DNA of 64,000 nucleotides from Bellilinea sp040754815. Its GTDB lineage: Bacteria > Chloroflexota > Anaerolineae > Anaerolineales > Anaerolineaceae. The notes under the pieces were generated by a model. It did not search any database. It saw only the letters and a program-made list of their open reading frames with translations, and was not told where the DNA came from. The stretch lies in NCBI GenBank assembly GCA_040754815.1, contig JBFMBX010000008.1, forward strand, positions 103,282-167,281. Reading direction: 5' to 3'. Shown here piece after piece: positions 15,979 to 24,098 of this stretch (the stretch's first letter is position 1; the number at the start of each line of letters is the position of its first letter). The position numbers and the translations under genes were made by a program.

Positions 15979-17712
15979 TTGCCAATCCGGATATTAGCGG
16001 ACGAAGTAGCTTCTCAAATTGCGGCGGGTGAGGTCGTGGAAAGACCGGCCTCGGTGGTGAAAGAATTGCTGGAGAATTCACTGGATGCCGGGGCGCAACG
16101 CATTGAAATTCGCATAGCCAACGCGGGAAAGGAGTTAATCGAGGTCGGCGATAACGGCTGCGGCATTGCGGCGGATGAATTAACCCTTGCGGTTGCCCGC
16201 CACGCCACCAGCAAACTGAGCAGTGCGGAAGACTTGTTTAGAATTTCGACCCTGGGCTTTCGAGGGGAAGCGCTGGCTTCCATTGCTTCGGTTTCTCGCT
16301 TAACCCTCATTTCAAGGGAGAAGTCGGCGGAATTCGGCAGAAAAATTATTGTTGAGGGTGGAAAATTGATTTCCAACGAGGCGGCCGGGATTCCTTCGGG
16401 AACAGTGGTCATCGTTGAAAACCTGTTTTTCAATGTTCCCGCTCGTCTTAAATTCCTGAAAAGCGATCTAACCGAAAGAAATCTAATCACCCAACTGGTT
16501 TCCCGCTATGCCTTAGCCTACCCACGGGTTCGATTTCGTCTGGTGCAGGATGGTCGGGAGATTTTTCACAGCCATGGTCAGAATAATCGCCGTGAAATAC
16601 TGGCACAATTATTCGATAGTCAACTGGCCCGCCAGATGCTGGAGGTGGAACTGGAGGATGAAGATATCCGCATCAACGGATTTATCAGTCCGGTGGGGGT
16701 AAGCCGTTCCAATCGCCGTGAAATTACTTTTTTTGTCAACGGCCGCTGGGTGCAGGATGCGGGATTATCCACGGCATTAATTCAAGCCTACCACACTCTT
16801 TTAATGGTGGGACGTTATCCGATTGCGACTCTTTTCATTGATATGCCGCCCGAACTGGTGGATGTCAATGTGCATCCGGCCAAGGCAGAAGTTCGTTTCC
16901 GCGATAATGACCGCGTTTTTCGCGCTGTGCAAAGAGCGGTTAAACGGGCATTGCTGGCTTACTCGCCTGCTCCGGAGATTCATTCTCCCAGCTGGCAGAG
17001 TCAACCACGCAGTTTCGACCCCGCGTGGGGTATGGTGCAGCAAGCAACAGCGCCGGAAAATCAGATGGGGGAGCAGCACCTTGATTCACCGTCTGATGAA
17101 ACAGGGGCTGTCCAGTTGACGGTGGATAAACTGCCGCTGCTGCGGGTGATTGGTCAGGTGGGGGCTGCTTATGTGGTTGCGGAAGGGCCGGACGGTCTGT
17201 ATCTGATTGATCAACATGCAGCCCATGAAAGAGTCCTTTTTGAAAAGTTTATGCGCGAAGCGGGTAAGGAAATTCACTCGCAGGCCTTATTGCAGCCGGT
17301 GACTTTGGAGTTATCTCCCCAAAGCGCAGCCCTGTTGCAGGATCAACTGGCGGCCATTAATCGCTGGGGATTTGAAGTGGAATCCTTTGGCGGTAATACT
17401 TTTCGTATCAGGCGCATTCCTGCCATGCTCAGCGGTGTTGATCCGGTGTCGGCGATTCATTCTCTGGTGGAGGATTTCGAAGAAGATGAAACACCGCTGC
17501 AAACCGAAATCGAAGCCAGAGTGATTGCACGGGTATGTAAAAGAGCCGCTGTTAAAGCGGGCAAAATCCTCTCTTCAGAAGAGCAACAGGCTTTGGTACG
17601 CGACCTTGAACGCTGTCAGTCACCGCGAACCTGTCCACATGGTCGGCCAACGATGATTCATTTATCGGTGGATTTACTGGAGCGTCAATTTGGGCGGAAG
17701 GGCAGCCGATAG
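15979..17712 (+). CDS. mutL: DNA mismatch repair protein MutL (endonuclease type)
   Basis: MutL links mismatch recognition to strand removal. The 577-residue protein has the N-terminal GHKL ATPase (IAAGEVVERPASVVKELLENSLDAG, DNGCGI, RHATSKL, TLGFRGEAL) and a C-terminal domain with DQHA(X)2E(X)4E as DQHAAHERVLFE plus CPHGRPT. These are the metal-binding motifs of nicking-active MutL found in bacteria without MutH. The start is TTG 15979, preceded by GGGAG; the protein begins PIRILADEVASQIAAGEVV, normal for the family. It converges with the sirtuin gene. Confidence 0.96.
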   Translation: MPIRILADEVASQIAAGEVVERPASVVKELLENSLDAGAQRIEIRIANAGKELIEVGDNGCGIAADELTLAVARHATSKLSSAEDLFRISTLGFRGEALASIASVSRLTLISREKSAEFGRKIIVEGGKLISNEAAGIPSGTVVIVENLFFNVPARLKFLKSDLTERNLITQLVSRYALAYPRVRFRLVQDGREIFHSHGQNNRREILAQLFDSQLARQMLEVELEDEDIRINGFISPVGVSRSNRREITFFVNGRWVQDAGLSTALIQAYHTLLMVGRYPIATLFIDMPPELVDVNVHPAKAEVRFRDNDRVFRAVQRAVKRALLAYSPAPEIHSPSWQSQPRSFDPAWGMVQQATAPENQMGEQHLDSPSDETGAVQLTVDKLPLLRVIGQVGAAYVVAEGPDGLYLIDQHAAHERVLFEKFMREAGKEIHSQALLQPVTLELSPQSAALLQDQLAAINRWGFEVESFGGNTFRIRRIPAMLSGVDPVSAIHSLVEDFEEDETPLQTEIEARVIARVCKRAAVKAGKILSSEEQQALVRDLERCQSPRTCPHGRPTMIHLSVDLLERQFGRKGSR

Positions 17713-17719
17713 CCGTATC

Positions 17720-18484
17720 TCATGACATTTGGCGTATGATTTCTGGCCACAAATCGGCTACATCGTACGGCAATAAAAGATCGGCCTGAGAATCCAGGTA
17801 GGTGGGGGAAAAAGTGTTGATGATCAACCGTGCGCCATTTTCCAAAGCATACAGCGGGAGGTGAGCGGCAGGGGTCACTTCCAGAGCACTCCCCACCACA
17901 ACAAACAAATCTGCTTTTTGCGCCTGTTCTTCGGCCTTTTGCCAGACATCCACAGGGAGTAATTCCTCAAACAAGACAATACCCGGTTTCAGAATTGATT
18001 TGCAGTTTGTGCAGCGGGGAATTTCTTTTTCATGAAGGAAGGGATCGATGTAATCTTCCAGAGGAAAAATGCGCTGGCAGCTGAGGCAGTGCAACTTTTT
18101 CATGGAACCATGAACTTCAAGGACATGGCTTGAACCGGCTTTCTGGTGCAGTCCATCAATGTTTTGGGTGATGATCGCTTTGAGATGGCCGGTTTCTTCG
18201 AGTCGAGTAAGAGCGTAATGGGCAGGATTGGGTTTAGCGTTGAGTATTCCTTCAGCCAGTGGGCGTAACCAGTTGAAGAATTTTTCCGGGCGGTGCCGAA
18301 AAGCGGAAAGCGAAGCGACCTCCATGGGATTGTCGTGTGTCCACAAGCCGGTGTTGGCAGAGCGGAAATCTGGAATGCCGGATGGGGTTGAAATTCCCGC
18401 GCCGGTCAGCACAACCATCCAGCGCGAATGGGTAATCAAGTCCACTGCCTGACGAGCGGCTGCGTGCAGATCATCCCCGTTCAT
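17720..18484 (-). CDS. Sir2-family NAD-dependent protein deacylase
   Basis: The 254-residue sirtuin has GAGISTPSGIPDFRS, the catalytic TQNIDGLHQKAG with active His in VLEVHGS, and the structural zinc Cys pairs CLSC and CTNC. It removes acyl groups from lysine using NAD. The conserved pattern is that of CobB-like bacterial sirtuins. The start ATG overlaps the last codons of the CpaE-like gene by 4 bases, which suggests joint expression. Confidence 0.93.
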   Translation of the reverse strand: MNGDDLHAAARQAVDLITHSRWMVVLTGAGISTPSGIPDFRSANTGLWTHDNPMEVASLSAFRHRPEKFFNWLRPLAEGILNAKPNPAHYALTRLEETGHLKAIITQNIDGLHQKAGSSHVLEVHGSMKKLHCLSCQRIFPLEDYIDPFLHEKEIPRCTNCKSILKPGIVLFEELLPVDVWQKAEEQAQKADLFVVVGSALEVTPAAHLPLYALENGARLIINTFSPTYLDSQADLLLPYDVADLWPEIIRQMS

Positions 18485-19632
18485 TTGTTCAATCGGTCAG
18501 CGTAGAGAGCTGCCAGGCGATTGATTTGCTGGCTGAGGATGCCATCAGGCTGTAATTGAATCAACGGCACATTGCGCAATGCAGCATGGTAGGATTGTTC
18601 GGGTGCAGGTGGAATTACCATCATAATTGGTTTCTTGAGCATTTCCTGAATCTGTAGGGCGGAAAGTTGTAAATCCGCTCGCACGCGGTTGACAATCACC
18701 ACATTCAAAATTTTTGATTTTCCGAAGCCAAGCTCGCTCAATTCGTCCATTAATTGATTGGAGCGCTTAAGGGAATACGGTTGAGGTTCGGCAATCAAGA
18801 TCAATTCATCACAGGCGGTAACGATTTTTTCAAAACCGGGCATGAAGGGGTTGCCGATATCCAAAAAAACGACATCACCGAGGGTAGTTAAGTGACGAAT
18901 CGTGGCTTCCAGTTGAGGAAGTGCATTTTGCATTAAGGAGAAATCCCTCATGCGATTATTTGCAAGCAAGAGGCGAATACCATATGTAGTGCGGATCAGT
19001 TCTTTTTCAACCGCGTTTCGGGTTACTTCGCCATTGCGCAGAGAAAGTAAATTGTTTAGACCTTCTGCATTTGGAAAGTTCAGCTCGCTTGCCCACGTAC
19101 CCTGACCGGCGCGGATTTCAGCGGCGATGATTTCTTTCCGCGTACGTTGATAGTAAGCCAATGCCAGGTTGAGCACCAGCGTGGAAGTACCCATACCGCC
19201 TTTGGCTGCCAGTATTCCAATGAGGGTGGCTCTCTTTTGAACCTGCTGCCCTGACCGGGTTCGAACACGACTGAGTAATGCTTTGATATGAGCAATTAAT
19301 TCAGCAGGGTGAACCGGTTTGGTCAAATAATCATCCGCGCCTGCTTCGTAGCCGGTGACTTTATCATCCACCTGAGATTTTGCCGTAAACATCAGGATCG
19401 GGATATCGGCGGTTTCAGAGTTGGCTCGTAAATCCCTCGCGACCTGAAAGCCGTCAACATCCGGCATCATGATATCCAGCACAATTAAATCTGGCCGCTC
19501 TTTGATTGCCAGCGACATGCCCTCTTTCCCATTGCGGGCAGAAATAACCTGATAACCCTGCCGCTGGAGCATTAAGCCCACCAGCCGCAGGGTTTCCAGG
19601 TCGTCATCCACGATCAAAATTTTCTCTGCCAT
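18481..19632 (-). CDS. CpaE-like protein: receiver domain fused to MinD/ParA-type ATPase
   Basis: Residues 1-120 are a CheY-like receiver with the acidic pocket DDD (about residues 8-10), phospho-acceptor Asp in VLDIMMPD (about 53), Thr in FTAKS and Lys in TKPVHP. Residues 140-383 form a P-loop ATPase with the deviant Walker A KGGMGTST. This is the domain order of CpaE/TadZ proteins that place type IV (Tad) pili at the cell pole. No pilus genes are in the window, so the partner is unknown. A TTGTCT-17-TAGACT promoter lies upstream and the sirtuin gene follows with overlap. Confidence 0.85.
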   Translation of the reverse strand: MAEKILIVDDDLETLRLVGLMLQRQGYQVISARNGKEGMSLAIKERPDLIVLDIMMPDVDGFQVARDLRANSETADIPILMFTAKSQVDDKVTGYEAGADDYLTKPVHPAELIAHIKALLSRVRTRSGQQVQKRATLIGILAAKGGMGTSTLVLNLALAYYQRTRKEIIAAEIRAGQGTWASELNFPNAEGLNNLLSLRNGEVTRNAVEKELIRTTYGIRLLLANNRMRDFSLMQNALPQLEATIRHLTTLGDVVFLDIGNPFMPGFEKIVTACDELILIAEPQPYSLKRSNQLMDELSELGFGKSKILNVVIVNRVRADLQLSALQIQEMLKKPIMMVIPPAPEQSYHAALRNVPLIQLQPDGILSQQINRLAALYADRLNK

Positions 19633-19661
19633 TCCAGCCTCGCTGAAAAAATGCTTTAATC

Positions 19662-19690
19662 AGTCTAGCACAATCTCATACCATAGACAA
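19662..19690 (-). promoter_or_regulatory. Candidate promoter of the CpaE-like/sirtuin operon
   Basis: On the minus strand TTGTCT (19690-19685) and TAGACT (19667-19662) are separated by 17 bases. The predicted start near 19655 gives a leader of about 22 bases, containing GCGAGGCTGGA as ribosome site. Confidence 0.5.
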
Positions 19691-19767
19691 GCCGTTTGAT
19701 TGTTTTAATTCGGTTGCTTTTTGGTTTATCCAATAATGAGTTTTTGCCACATGCTATAATGGTGAGT

Positions 19768-21192
19768 GTGCTGGAGAAGTTTAAGGAAACATTACATCGT
19801 CAGTGCCACTTGAATGACCGCCACAGAATCGTGGTGGGTGTTTCGGGCGGGCCAGACAGTTTAACTTTGTTGCATCTGTTGTGCCAGACAGCGCTACCGG
19901 TTGTGGCGGTGTATTTTAACCATCAACTCCGTCCAGAATCGGAGAGAGAAGCCGATTATGTCCAGAAACTAGCCGAGCAGTGGGGCGCGGAGAGTTTCCT
20001 GACCGGAAAAGAGGATGTGCGGCGTTTGGCAGTGGAAAGCGGTTGTTCTCTGGAAACGGCTGCTCGCAAGGCACGTTATCGCTTTCTTTTATCGGTAGCA
20101 GAAAATCAAAGGGCGCAGGCCGTTGCCGTCGGGCACACTGCCGATGATCAGGTTGAGACGGTACTCATGCACCTGCTGAGGGGGAGCGGACTGGAAGGAT
20201 TGCGGGGGATGGAATATCGTACCTTGCTGGGAGAATTTTCAACCACTATTCCGGTTGTGCGTCCTCTGCTGGGTTTCTGGCGGGCGGAAATTGAGCAGTA
20301 TTGTTTGAACAACGGAATACATCCCTTGCAAGATGTATCCAACCTGAGCACTGAATTTACCCGTAACCGCATCAGGCTTGAGTTAATTCCTTTGCTGCAA
20401 CAGTACAACCCGCAAATCAAGAGAAGATTGTGGACGATGAGCCGGGTTGTCAGCCGGCATCTTCAAGTAATTGAACCAGTAGTAGAACAGACGATGGAAC
20501 GGGTATGTCTGGAGAAACGTGAGGGGGAGTGTGTCATTTTTAATGCTGCGGAGTTACGCAATATTACACAAGAAATGCTGAATCTCGTCTTGTGGAAGGC
20601 TTTAAAAACGATAAAACCGGTCAGTGAAAATATTGACTGGCAGCATGTAAATCATGCGGTAGAGGAAATTCTCGGCGGTCGAACGGATGGAATCATCCAG
20701 CTGGGAGATGAAGTTGAGTTGCTCTTTTCCCAGAATATCCTTTATCTTAAAACCGAAAAGAGCGTGGTTTACAATACCCGCTTTCCTTTTCTTTCAACCG
20801 ATGCCGTTATAACCATCCCTGGTGAAGGCCGGTATGGGATTGGTAACGGATGGACATTATCCGTTGCGTTGACCCTTCCGGCTTCTATTCCCCCCCGCTG
20901 GAAGGATAATCCGTTTGAAGCATGGCTCGATGCGGATAAGGTTCAATTCCCTTTAACTCTGCGAGTCTGGAAAAAAGGAGAACGTTTCCGCCCATTGGGG
21001 ATGAAAGAAGGAAGCATTAAAATCGCAGATTTTCTAAGTGGTAAAAAAATCCCTGCCCAGTTGAGAAGACAATTCCCGCTGCTCTACAGCGGGAATCAGG
21101 TGGTTTGGCTGCCGGGGCTGCAAATAACAGATGATTTTCGCCTCAGTGAACAAACCAAAAGAGTGCTTCACCTGAGCCTTTGGCGTAATTAG
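19768..21192 (+). CDS. tilS: tRNA(Ile)-lysidine synthase TilS
   Basis: TilS converts C34 of the CAU-anticodon tRNA-Ile to lysidine using ATP and lysine. The PP-loop SGGPDS is near residue 27, followed by GHTADDQVETVLMHLLRGSG, which is typical of the family. The C-terminal region contains the TilS substrate-binding domain (KKGERFRPLGM). I choose GTG 19768, which gives the usual LEKFKETL start (474 residues). A TATAAT at 19755-19760 ends 7 bases before it and covers the alternative ATG at 19759. No Shine-Dalgarno is present, so initiation may be leaderless. Confidence 0.9.
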   Translation: MLEKFKETLHRQCHLNDRHRIVVGVSGGPDSLTLLHLLCQTALPVVAVYFNHQLRPESEREADYVQKLAEQWGAESFLTGKEDVRRLAVESGCSLETAARKARYRFLLSVAENQRAQAVAVGHTADDQVETVLMHLLRGSGLEGLRGMEYRTLLGEFSTTIPVVRPLLGFWRAEIEQYCLNNGIHPLQDVSNLSTEFTRNRIRLELIPLLQQYNPQIKRRLWTMSRVVSRHLQVIEPVVEQTMERVCLEKREGECVIFNAAELRNITQEMLNLVLWKALKTIKPVSENIDWQHVNHAVEEILGGRTDGIIQLGDEVELLFSQNILYLKTEKSVVYNTRFPFLSTDAVITIPGEGRYGIGNGWTLSVALTLPASIPPRWKDNPFEAWLDADKVQFPLTLRVWKKGERFRPLGMKEGSIKIADFLSGKKIPAQLRRQFPLLYSGNQVVWLPGLQITDDFRLSEQTKRVLHLSLWRN

Positions 21193-22100
21193 CTGGTCGT
21201 TGCACCAGCCTCATGTAGTTGTTTGAGTTTCATACTGATTTCACGCCATTGAATTTTCGAAATACCCAACTTCTGTCGCAGATGTTCGCGGTTCATATCC
21301 GACTGCCAATCGCGTAAGGCACACGTCCACCTGCACATATCAAAAGATAGATGTTTTTTCAGGCCCGCTTCTTCTCCAATATCCTCTAACAGGTATTCTA
21401 AACGGCGCGGAGACCAGGGGAATATGACATCTTTCGGCTGATATTGTGCAAGATATTCCTGATAACTTGCAACCCACTCTTCCGGCAGGGGTATTTTTCT
21501 TTCTTTGTAACGATTGCGCGGACTGGCATAACGAACGAACAAAATGGGGCCGCCCGGAGCGTCTAAATCAATATGATTGGTGTGGATGGCCAGACATTCT
21601 CCCTTTTTAATTCCGGTTGAAAGTAACAAGAGAAGAAGGGTATAGGGACGGGCGTCCGGCTTTTTGGCGGTACGGTAGGCGTTGGCAACTTCCAAAACCT
21701 GTTCTACTTCTTCATTCGACAGGACAGTTGGCAAAGGGCTGATAACGGACTGTTGAACGACTTTCTCGGCAGGGTCAACCAGAATACGGCCGGACTGGTG
21801 CAGCCAGCGGAAGAAAGATTTAATAGAGGTAATACGTCTGGAAAGGCTTTTTGGACTGCAGGGTATACCTCTGCCCTGTTGCAGCCAGTTCAGGAAATTA
21901 TTCAAATCACGAGTACTGATTGCACCAATTGGGCGGTCGGGGGGTAAAAAGCCTGCCAGCAATTGCAAATCATTCTGGAATGCTTTGACTGTATAGGGAG
22001 ATTTTCCCTGATCGAGGAGGTAAATTTCCCAGGAACGGATCGCGGGTAATAAAGGCGTCTGCGAAGTAATGTGAATCGAAGGAGAAGGCTCAGCAGCCAT
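21189..22100 (-). CDS. XerC/D-like tyrosine recombinase homologue lacking catalytic residues
   Basis: The 303-residue chain aligns over its length with XerC/D: a SAM-like N-terminal core-binding domain (about 18-110) and a C-terminal catalytic-fold domain (about 122-300). Family positions are degraded: the first Arg (TGLR) is Lys165, the HxxR His is Asp254 (Arg257 is kept), LGH is LGI (280), and no Tyr exists at the nucleophile position (Trp285/Arg286). The beta-hairpin Lys is kept. It cannot cut DNA by the normal mechanism, so a DNA-binding or structural role is more likely. It overlaps tilS by 4 bases at its 3' end and has AGAGGTG before the ATG. Confidence 0.75.
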   Translation of the reverse strand: MAAEPSPSIHITSQTPLLPAIRSWEIYLLDQGKSPYTVKAFQNDLQLLAGFLPPDRPIGAISTRDLNNFLNWLQQGRGIPCSPKSLSRRITSIKSFFRWLHQSGRILVDPAEKVVQQSVISPLPTVLSNEEVEQVLEVANAYRTAKKPDARPYTLLLLLLSTGIKKGECLAIHTNHIDLDAPGGPILFVRYASPRNRYKERKIPLPEEWVASYQEYLAQYQPKDVIFPWSPRRLEYLLEDIGEEAGLKKHLSFDMCRWTCALRDWQSDMNREHLRQKLGISKIQWREISMKLKQLHEAGATTS

Positions 22101-22193
22101 AATCCAAGCACCTCTTTGGTTTGCGTATAGCCTAATTTGAATTTCAGTGTACCCCAGAAATCCGGGAAAGTCAAATGATTTTTAGATTTTGAC

Positions 22194-23216
22194 TTATTTG
22201 ACCTGATAGGCTTCCTGCAAAATGGCTTGAATATTTTCTTGAATCGGAATCAATACCTGCGCGCCCGTGTCGGTTGTGTAGTGCCACACATCGGAAGGAC
22301 CGATGGTCAACCGTTTGATTCGATCCGGATTAGAAACCAGACCCGGGGCAAAACCGGCGAGTTTTAAAGCCATATCAAGTGGAATGTCCGTTTCCACATT
22401 GTTGCGAAATTCTTGATATAACTGGGGCGCTTTACTGATCGCATCCAGACTCATTAATTTCTTAAAAACAGCAATGATGACTTCTTGAGCCCGGCGAGTG
22501 CGGTCAAAATCGCTGCTGCTGTATCTGGAACGCACATACCAGAGCGCGGTTTCGCCATTCATATAGACCCGGCCGGGTCCAACGGAACAATAACCATTCA
22601 CCGCCTGAGGGAGTTTGCAGGTATCCGTCAGGTTGACGGCAACATCAACCTCAATACCCCCCAGCCGGTCAATTATGTTGATGAAGCCCTGAAAATTGGT
22701 CATCACATAATAATCCGGCTTAATTCCAAAATTAATTTCAAACGTTGCCTGGGTCAGGGGGAAGCCGCCGAATTGCTGCGCGGTGTTGATGCGCTGTTGC
22801 CCCACACCGGGTATTTCTACATATAAATCGCGGGGGAAGGAAACCATACTGACTGCGCCGGTGCGGGTATTGATCACTGTGAGAATCATTACATCCGTCC
22901 GAAAGCCGGAGTTTGGGCGCCAGTCGGAACCGAGAATTAATATACTGACGGTGTCTTCCGGTTGGGTTAAAGGCGGTGGAGTGCCTTGCTGTTCTGGAAT
23001 TTCGGTGAGGTTTATAATCGGTTCTTCGGCAATCGGAGAGGGTGTAGGTGCCAGTGGTTGAAAAGGGGTGGGAGTGGGGGGGGCGTTGGGGTCGAGGGTC
23101 ACTATACGTTGAGCAATGACTTGAGGGGATGGCTCACCGGAAAAATTAGAAACCGGCAGATTACAAGCTGCCGTAATGAGAACAATTAAAACCGCTATCC
23201 AGACTAATTTTCGCAT
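22194..23216 (-). CDS. LytR-CpsA-Psr (LCP) family protein, lipid-anchored
   Basis: LCP enzymes transfer glycopolymers from lipid carriers onto peptidoglycan. The 340-residue product has a lipobox ending at Cys18 (LITAAC), a Pro/Thr-rich linker (about 30-85), then the LCP domain: ILGSDWRPNSGFRTDVMILTVI, SFPRDLYVEIPG, RINTAQQFGG and the YVRSRYSSSDFDRTRRAQEVI motif with the conserved Arg residues. Start ATG is preceded by AAGGA. It follows the LysM gene by 12 bases in an apparent cell-envelope operon. Confidence 0.92.
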   Translation of the reverse strand: MRKLVWIAVLIVLITAACNLPVSNFSGEPSPQVIAQRIVTLDPNAPPTPTPFQPLAPTPSPIAEEPIINLTEIPEQQGTPPPLTQPEDTVSILILGSDWRPNSGFRTDVMILTVINTRTGAVSMVSFPRDLYVEIPGVGQQRINTAQQFGGFPLTQATFEINFGIKPDYYVMTNFQGFINIIDRLGGIEVDVAVNLTDTCKLPQAVNGYCSVGPGRVYMNGETALWYVRSRYSSSDFDRTRRAQEVIIAVFKKLMSLDAISKAPQLYQEFRNNVETDIPLDMALKLAGFAPGLVSNPDRIKRLTIGPSDVWHYTTDTGAQVLIPIQENIQAILQEAYQVK

Positions 23217-23228
23217 TCACTATATTCC

Positions 23229-24098
23229 TTAAGGAGTTGTTGTTTCAGTAACAGTGGGTTCAATTGTATCGCTTGGTACCACAGTTGCTGTATCTGTTAC
23301 CGTAGGCATAGACGTTGGAGTGGTTGTAAAAGTTCCAGTGGGGGGCGGAGCCGAAGTTGATGTTAATGACGATGTTGGGGGGATAGAGGTGTTGGTGGGT
23401 GGAGGGGGAGTAGGTGTAGTGGAGGGGAAAGCCGGTTGGGTGGGGGCGGGTTTATCGGGAACATCCGTAAATGTGCTGGTAGCCACATTTGGGACATAAA
23501 GCCGAGAACCTGCCCGAATGACATTACCGCTCAGGCAGTTTGCCCACTTCAATTCCCATACCGAAACGCGATAAAGCACGCTTAGCCGGTAGAGGGTATC
23601 TCCTTCTTTGACTGTGTAGCGTATCCAGCCCCGCGGTGGGCCGCACTTGATTGTGGTTGGCGAAATTGTGAGAGAGAGGGATGGCGCTTGCAAGGGTGTG
23701 CTGGTATTGAGTGGGGGAATAAAAATTTGAGCGCCGGGAATGATCGCTTCAGAGGTCAGGCAATTTGCGGTAAGCAATTCCGAGAGGGTGATTGCTGCCC
23801 GGCTGGCAATTTCAGATAACGAGTCACCGGATTGGACAAAATAGATTTGCCAGCCGGTGGGGGGTGGACATGCTGTTTGGGTGGGGGGTAATGATGTCTC
23901 GGTGGGATTGATGAAAACAGTTGGCTGGAACTGGCCGATGGGAGTGAGGTTGGGCGGAGGAAAGGTCGGCGGAAGGGTTGGTGAGGGAGAAACAGAAATT
24001 AAACCTTCCGAAACGCTGGCAACGATTGCCCCCAGAACGATGAGACCGACAGCCAAAGAGGCGAGAAAGGGAAGAAAACCACGAACCAAAGGATTCAT
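23229..24098 (-). CDS. Membrane-anchored protein with two LysM domains
   Basis: The 289-residue protein has an N-terminal membrane segment (about 8-30), a Pro/Thr linker, LysM 1 (about 86-132, YFVQSGDSLSEIASRAAITLSELLTANCL), LysM 2 (about 163-208, YTVKEGDTLYRLSVLYRVSVWELKWANCL), and an 80-residue Thr/Pro/Ser tail with no domain. LysM binds glycan chains of peptidoglycan, so it is a likely wall-binding protein. Each LysM has a Cys near its end (NC), which may pair. The ATG directly follows the histidine-kinase-like gene stop. Confidence 0.9.
   Translation of the reverse strand: MNPLVRGFLPFLASLAVGLIVLGAIVASVSEGLISVSPSPTLPPTFPPPNLTPIGQFQPTVFINPTETSLPPTQTACPPPTGWQIYFVQSGDSLSEIASRAAITLSELLTANCLTSEAIIPGAQIFIPPLNTSTPLQAPSLSLTISPTTIKCGPPRGWIRYTVKEGDTLYRLSVLYRVSVWELKWANCLSGNVIRAGSRLYVPNVATSTFTDVPDKPAPTQPAFPSTTPTPPPPTNTSIPPTSSLTSTSAPPPTGTFTTTPTSMPTVTDTATVVPSDTIEPTVTETTTP

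Noticed and set aside
15917..16081. N-terminal extension of the HAD phosphatase
   Set aside because: It overlaps the mutL start on the other strand and is Pro-rich with no family match.
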